Below are positions 5,626-7,056 of a stretch of DNA of 7,056 nucleotides, one piece after another. The DNA comes from Sulfuricurvum sp. GTDB taxonomy: Bacteria > Campylobacterota > Campylobacteria > Campylobacterales > Sulfurimonadaceae. How positions within the stretch are numbered: the first letter of the stretch is position 1; the number at the start of each line of letters is the position of its first letter. The DNA lies in contig DZBC01000109.1 of NCBI GenBank assembly GCA_022729835.1, forward strand, positions 1-7,056. Direction: 5' to 3'. Both the position numbers and the translations under genes were made by a program. The notes beneath the pieces are model-generated. The model saw only the letters and a program-made list of their open reading frames with translations. It was not told where the DNA came from and did not search any database.

Positions 5626-6408
5626 TCAAAAAGAGTGTGAAAGTATGACAGAGGCGCTGTGTTTGCTTTGGGTGGCGCTGAGCCCTAGAGCGTAAGAGAG
5701 ATGAAGGGTGTACCCCGCACCCATACTCCATGAGGCCTCAAGAGCCGAGGCCTGCAGCGCCTCTTCGCCTTCGTAGATACTCTCTTGGGCGCTGTATTTG
5801 GCACTGGCGAAGAGGCTATCATGAAGCCAGAGGCCGTATCCTGCGCTTAGAGAGGCGCTGTTTTGGAAGCGAGTGGCCTCAAAGTCCGCATCGCCGATGA
5901 GGGTGTAGCCAAGCGTCGTAAAAGCCATGCCCGCTTCTTGTACCCAATAGGCGCTCACGCCTCCCGTATAGTCGGTAGCCGCGTTTTGAGTATCGTAAGT
6001 GGGCAGATGAAGGGCGATAAAAGGCTCTAACGTGAGGGCATGGGCGGGATGCAGCGCATAAGAAAGTGAAAGCGCGGTATCGGCCCATCCGCTTTGATCC
6101 TCTTGGGTATAGAGCGCCGCGTCGATTTGGCAGCGCAGTGCATTTTGGGTATAAGAGAGGCCTAGGGTAAGGTAGCTGCTTTGCACGGCGGCTTGGGTGT
6201 TTTGATCGTGTTCGCTGTAAAGCGCCCCCACCGAGAGGGTGAAGCGCTTGGGGGTGTAGAGCGACGTCACGGTGCATCCCGTATGATCGACCAGATCGCT
6301 AAAGGGGGTGGCGGCACAGCGATCAAACGCATCTTCGACACCGTCAAAGTCGCTGTCGCTATAAGCCCAAAGCAGCGACGGTGCGAGCAACAGTACAAAG
6401 CGCCGCAC
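5626..6408 (-). CDS. Outer-membrane beta-barrel protein with N-terminal thrombospondin type 3-like repeat
   Basis: This 260-residue exported protein has a signal peptide (about 1-17, R-R then a Leu-rich core). It is followed by one calcium-type repeat, D-S-D-F-D-G-V-E-D-A-F-D-R-C (18-31), closed by a second Cys (45), which may pair with C31. From about 55 to the end, alternating hydrophobic/polar stretches rich in Tyr, Ser, Ala and Gly alternate with short turns, and the last residue is Phe (H-S-F), the usual signal for outer-membrane barrel insertion. A barrel of roughly ten strands is plausible. The start is a GTG (6406-6408) 2 nt after the upstream stop, with no clear ribosome site, so translation is probably coupled. 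The substrate is unknown; it could be a small porin or a surface-sensing barrel. Confidence 0.75.
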   Translation of the reverse strand: MRRFVLLLAPSLLWAYSDSDFDGVEDAFDRCAATPFSDLVDHTGCTVTSLYTPKRFTLSVGALYSEHDQNTQAAVQSSYLTLGLSYTQNALRCQIDAALYTQEDQSGWADTALSLSYALHPAHALTLEPFIALHLPTYDTQNAATDYTGGVSAYWVQEAGMAFTTLGYTLIGDADFEATRFQNSASLSAGYGLWLHDSLFASAKYSAQESIYEGEEALQASALEASWSMGAGYTLHLSYALGLSATQSKHSASVILSHSF

Positions 6409-6410
6409 GA

Positions 6411-6728
6411 TCAGTGTTTCGGACCCGGATTGAGCGGTTTTTGGCTCTGCGGCGCGGCCTGATTTTTGCCCTTTTGAAGCTGTTGGCCCGGGCCGTTTGC
6501 GCCGCGTTGCAGCATCGGCGCATCAGGGTTTTGATGCCCTTGTCGCAGTGATGAGAGCGCCGCTTCGCGCTCTGCAGCGTTCATACCGGCGATGCGTGTT
6601 TTGATGGCGTTCATCAACTCAAAGCGCTCTTGCGGCGGTGCGTCGGCGAGTGCTTCGATCTGTGCGTCGATGCTGGGTTCTGCCCCATAAAGCTGTAGGG
6701 CAAGCAGCGCTAAAAGAATTGGTTTCAT
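6411..6728 (-). CDS. Small secreted protein with helical region and Gly/Gln/Pro-rich tail
   Basis: This 105-residue protein has a signal peptide (1-16, ending Y-G-A), a helical middle (about 17-63) with P-P-Q-E-R-F-E-L-M-N (31-40) and M-N-A-A-E-R-E-A-A-L (49-58), and a low-complexity basic tail (about 64-105) of Gln, Gly, Asn, Pro and Lys. The helical pair is loosely reminiscent of small periplasmic stress proteins of the Spy/CpxP type, but I cannot confirm membership. The frame is open upstream beyond 6728. I chose the ATG at 6726-6728 because it gives a clean signal peptide and has AGGAG six bases upstream, whereas longer starts would run through the operator and into the divergent gene. 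It shares its operator with the DUF2202 gene and precedes the barrel gene by 2 nt. Confidence 0.75.
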   Translation of the reverse strand: MKPILLALLALQLYGAEPSIDAQIEALADAPPQERFELMNAIKTRIAGMNAAEREAALSSLRQGHQNPDAPMLQRGANGPGQQLQKGKNQAAPQSQKPLNPGPKH

Positions 6729-6750
6729 GGCTACTCCTTTTATCGAATCG

Positions 6751-6760
6751 TTACATGTAA
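6751..6760. repeat. TTACATGTAA palindrome, copy 4 (in promoter region)
   Basis: This copy lies between the tandem GTTAGCG operator (6763-6780) and the ribosome site of the small secreted protein gene. That position could let a second regulator or an mRNA hairpin act on the gene. Confidence 0.65.
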
Positions 6761-6762
6761 AC

Positions 6763-6780
6763 GTTAGCGCCGTGTTAGCG
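6763..6780. promoter_or_regulatory. Tandem GTTAGCG operator upstream of the small secreted protein gene
   Basis: GTTAGCG at 6763-6769 and again at 6774-6780 form an 11-bp-period direct repeat. Over 18 bp it differs from the copy at 1798-1815 only in spacer bases (CCGT versus CTGC). It lies 35 bp upstream of the ATG at 6728. Two promoter readings are possible. A -10-like GATAAA 18 nt downstream would make the site an activator site over -35. A TATAAT at 6790-6795 just upstream would place it in the start region, as for a repressor. Confidence 0.7.
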
Positions 6781-6789
6781 CCGGATGCA

Positions 6790-6795
6790 ATTATA
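6790..6795 (-). promoter_or_regulatory. Consensus -10 box, minus strand
   Basis: TATAAT read on the minus strand, about 62 bases upstream of the ATG at 6728 and 9 bp upstream of the tandem operator. It may be the main promoter of the secreted-protein/barrel genes. Confidence 0.4.
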
Positions 6796-6852
6796 GTGAT
6801 TAGATTCGTAAAAATGAAGGAGCGGTTCAGGTATAAATCGAATGGTTGGGGA

Positions 6853-6858
6853 TATAAT
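6853..6858 (+). promoter_or_regulatory. Consensus -10 box, plus strand
   Basis: TATAAT 29 bases before the ATG at 6888 on the plus strand, giving a short leader. No good -35 is seen; campylobacterotal sigma-70 promoters often depend mainly on the -10. It is probably the promoter of the divergent truncated gene. Confidence 0.55.
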
Positions 6859-6887
6859 TTAGCCTTATCTCGTTTTTGGTTGATCTC

Positions 6888-7056
6888 ATGAAACTTTGGC
6901 ATCTCTGCATCCCCTGTATCTTATCGGCGACGCTCTTTGCGGATGCGCCGCACTACACGCTCGGATACGGATGGTCGTTACATGAGTCGCTCACGCTCGG
7001 AGGGTGCAAAAAACGCACCCATCCGGCCACCCGTGACGTTTTGATCCGGCCACCCA
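6888..7056 (+). CDS. N-terminus of a secreted, probably outer-membrane protein, interrupted by an insertion sequence
   Basis: The ATG at 6888 opens a signal peptide (M-K-L-W-H then a hydrophobic core ending L-F-A-D-A, cleavage near residue 18). It is followed by H-Y-T-L-G-Y-G-W-S-L-H-E-S-L-T-L-G-G, residues 22-39, whose aromatic/Gly alternation looks like the first strands of an outer-membrane protein. From codon 40 (TGC at 7005) the frame becomes Lys/Arg/Pro-rich and no longer looks like a barrel. That point coincides with what appears to be the end of an IS element. The frame stays open to the window edge, so the host gene is cut after about 39 codons or continues beyond the insertion. Its ribosome site is weak. 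The full product is not identifiable. Confidence 0.6.
   Translation, partial: MKLWHLCIPCILSATLFADAPHYTLGYGWSLHESLTLGGCKKRTHPATRDVLIRPP
7005..7056. mobile_element. Probable end of an IS21-family insertion sequence
   Basis: From TGC at 7005 the sequence carries two copies of ATCCGGCCACCC (7021-7032 and 7044-7055) starting 23 bp apart. IS21-family elements begin with TG and carry tandem copies of a GGCCGGAT-type transposase-binding repeat near each end; this matches that layout as I remember it. The insertion truncates the plus-strand gene. The transposase genes (istA/istB) would lie outside the window. Call by pattern only. Confidence 0.6.

Noticed and set aside
6729..6902. N-terminal extension of the small secreted protein up to position 6902
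   Set aside because: It would translate through the operator, palindrome and promoter and overlap the divergent gene start. The internal ATG at 6728 has a good ribosome site and a clean signal peptide.
1..7056. CRISPR array, tRNA or rRNA
   Set aside because: No regularly spaced direct repeats with spacers, no cloverleaf-like stretches and no rRNA-like sequence were seen on either strand.

Overview
The window looks like a piece of a Campylobacterota (epsilonproteobacterial) chromosome. This rests on gene content and style: a KdpE-type regulator next to a Ktr/Trk potassium transporter, a secreted DUF2202 ferritin-like protein, and an outer-membrane barrel preceded by a D-x-D-x-D-G calcium-type repeat. 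The taxon is an inference. Almost everything lies on the minus strand.

Right to left, i.e. in the direction of most transcription. At the far right a plus-strand gene for a secreted, probably outer-membrane protein starts at 6888. Its reading is interrupted at about 7005 by what looks like the end of an IS21-family insertion sequence. Divergent from it, a small secreted protein (6411-6728) is followed 2 nt later by an outer-membrane barrel gene (5626-6408). Next come a previously unlisted 32-residue membrane peptide (5468-5566), a KdpD-like sensor kinase that is split by a frame disruption near 5226 (5461-4504), a KdpE-like response regulator (3809-4507), the potassium-channel subunit KtrB/TrkH (2460-3812) and the cytosolic gating subunit KtrA/TrkA (1816-2463). 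Kinase, regulator, KtrB and KtrA are joined by three 4-nt ATGA stop/start overlaps, so they form one operon in which a K+-type sensor system is wired to a Ktr transporter rather than to a KdpFABC pump.

Downstream is a separately promoted gene for a secreted DUF2202 ferritin-like protein (993-1748). It ends at a 28-bp perfect palindrome, and then comes a type II toxin-antitoxin pair (658-846 and 380-673). The left 350 bases are visibly AT-rich and hold one small unrecognised gene (38-247), an accessory-looking patch.

The most unusual structure is regulatory. The DUF2202 gene and the small secreted gene at 6728 both carry the same 18-bp operator, two GTTAGCG half-sites 11 bp apart, which is the geometry of OmpR/PhoB-family regulators. 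A degenerate copy lies ahead of the 32-residue peptide and the kinase operon. Both proteins with the perfect operator are exported and have Gly/Gln/Asn/Pro-rich tails. This suggests one envelope-stress or ion-responsive regulon that includes the two-component system itself. A second signal is the 10-bp palindrome TTACATGTAA, present four times in 7 kb, once inside a gene.
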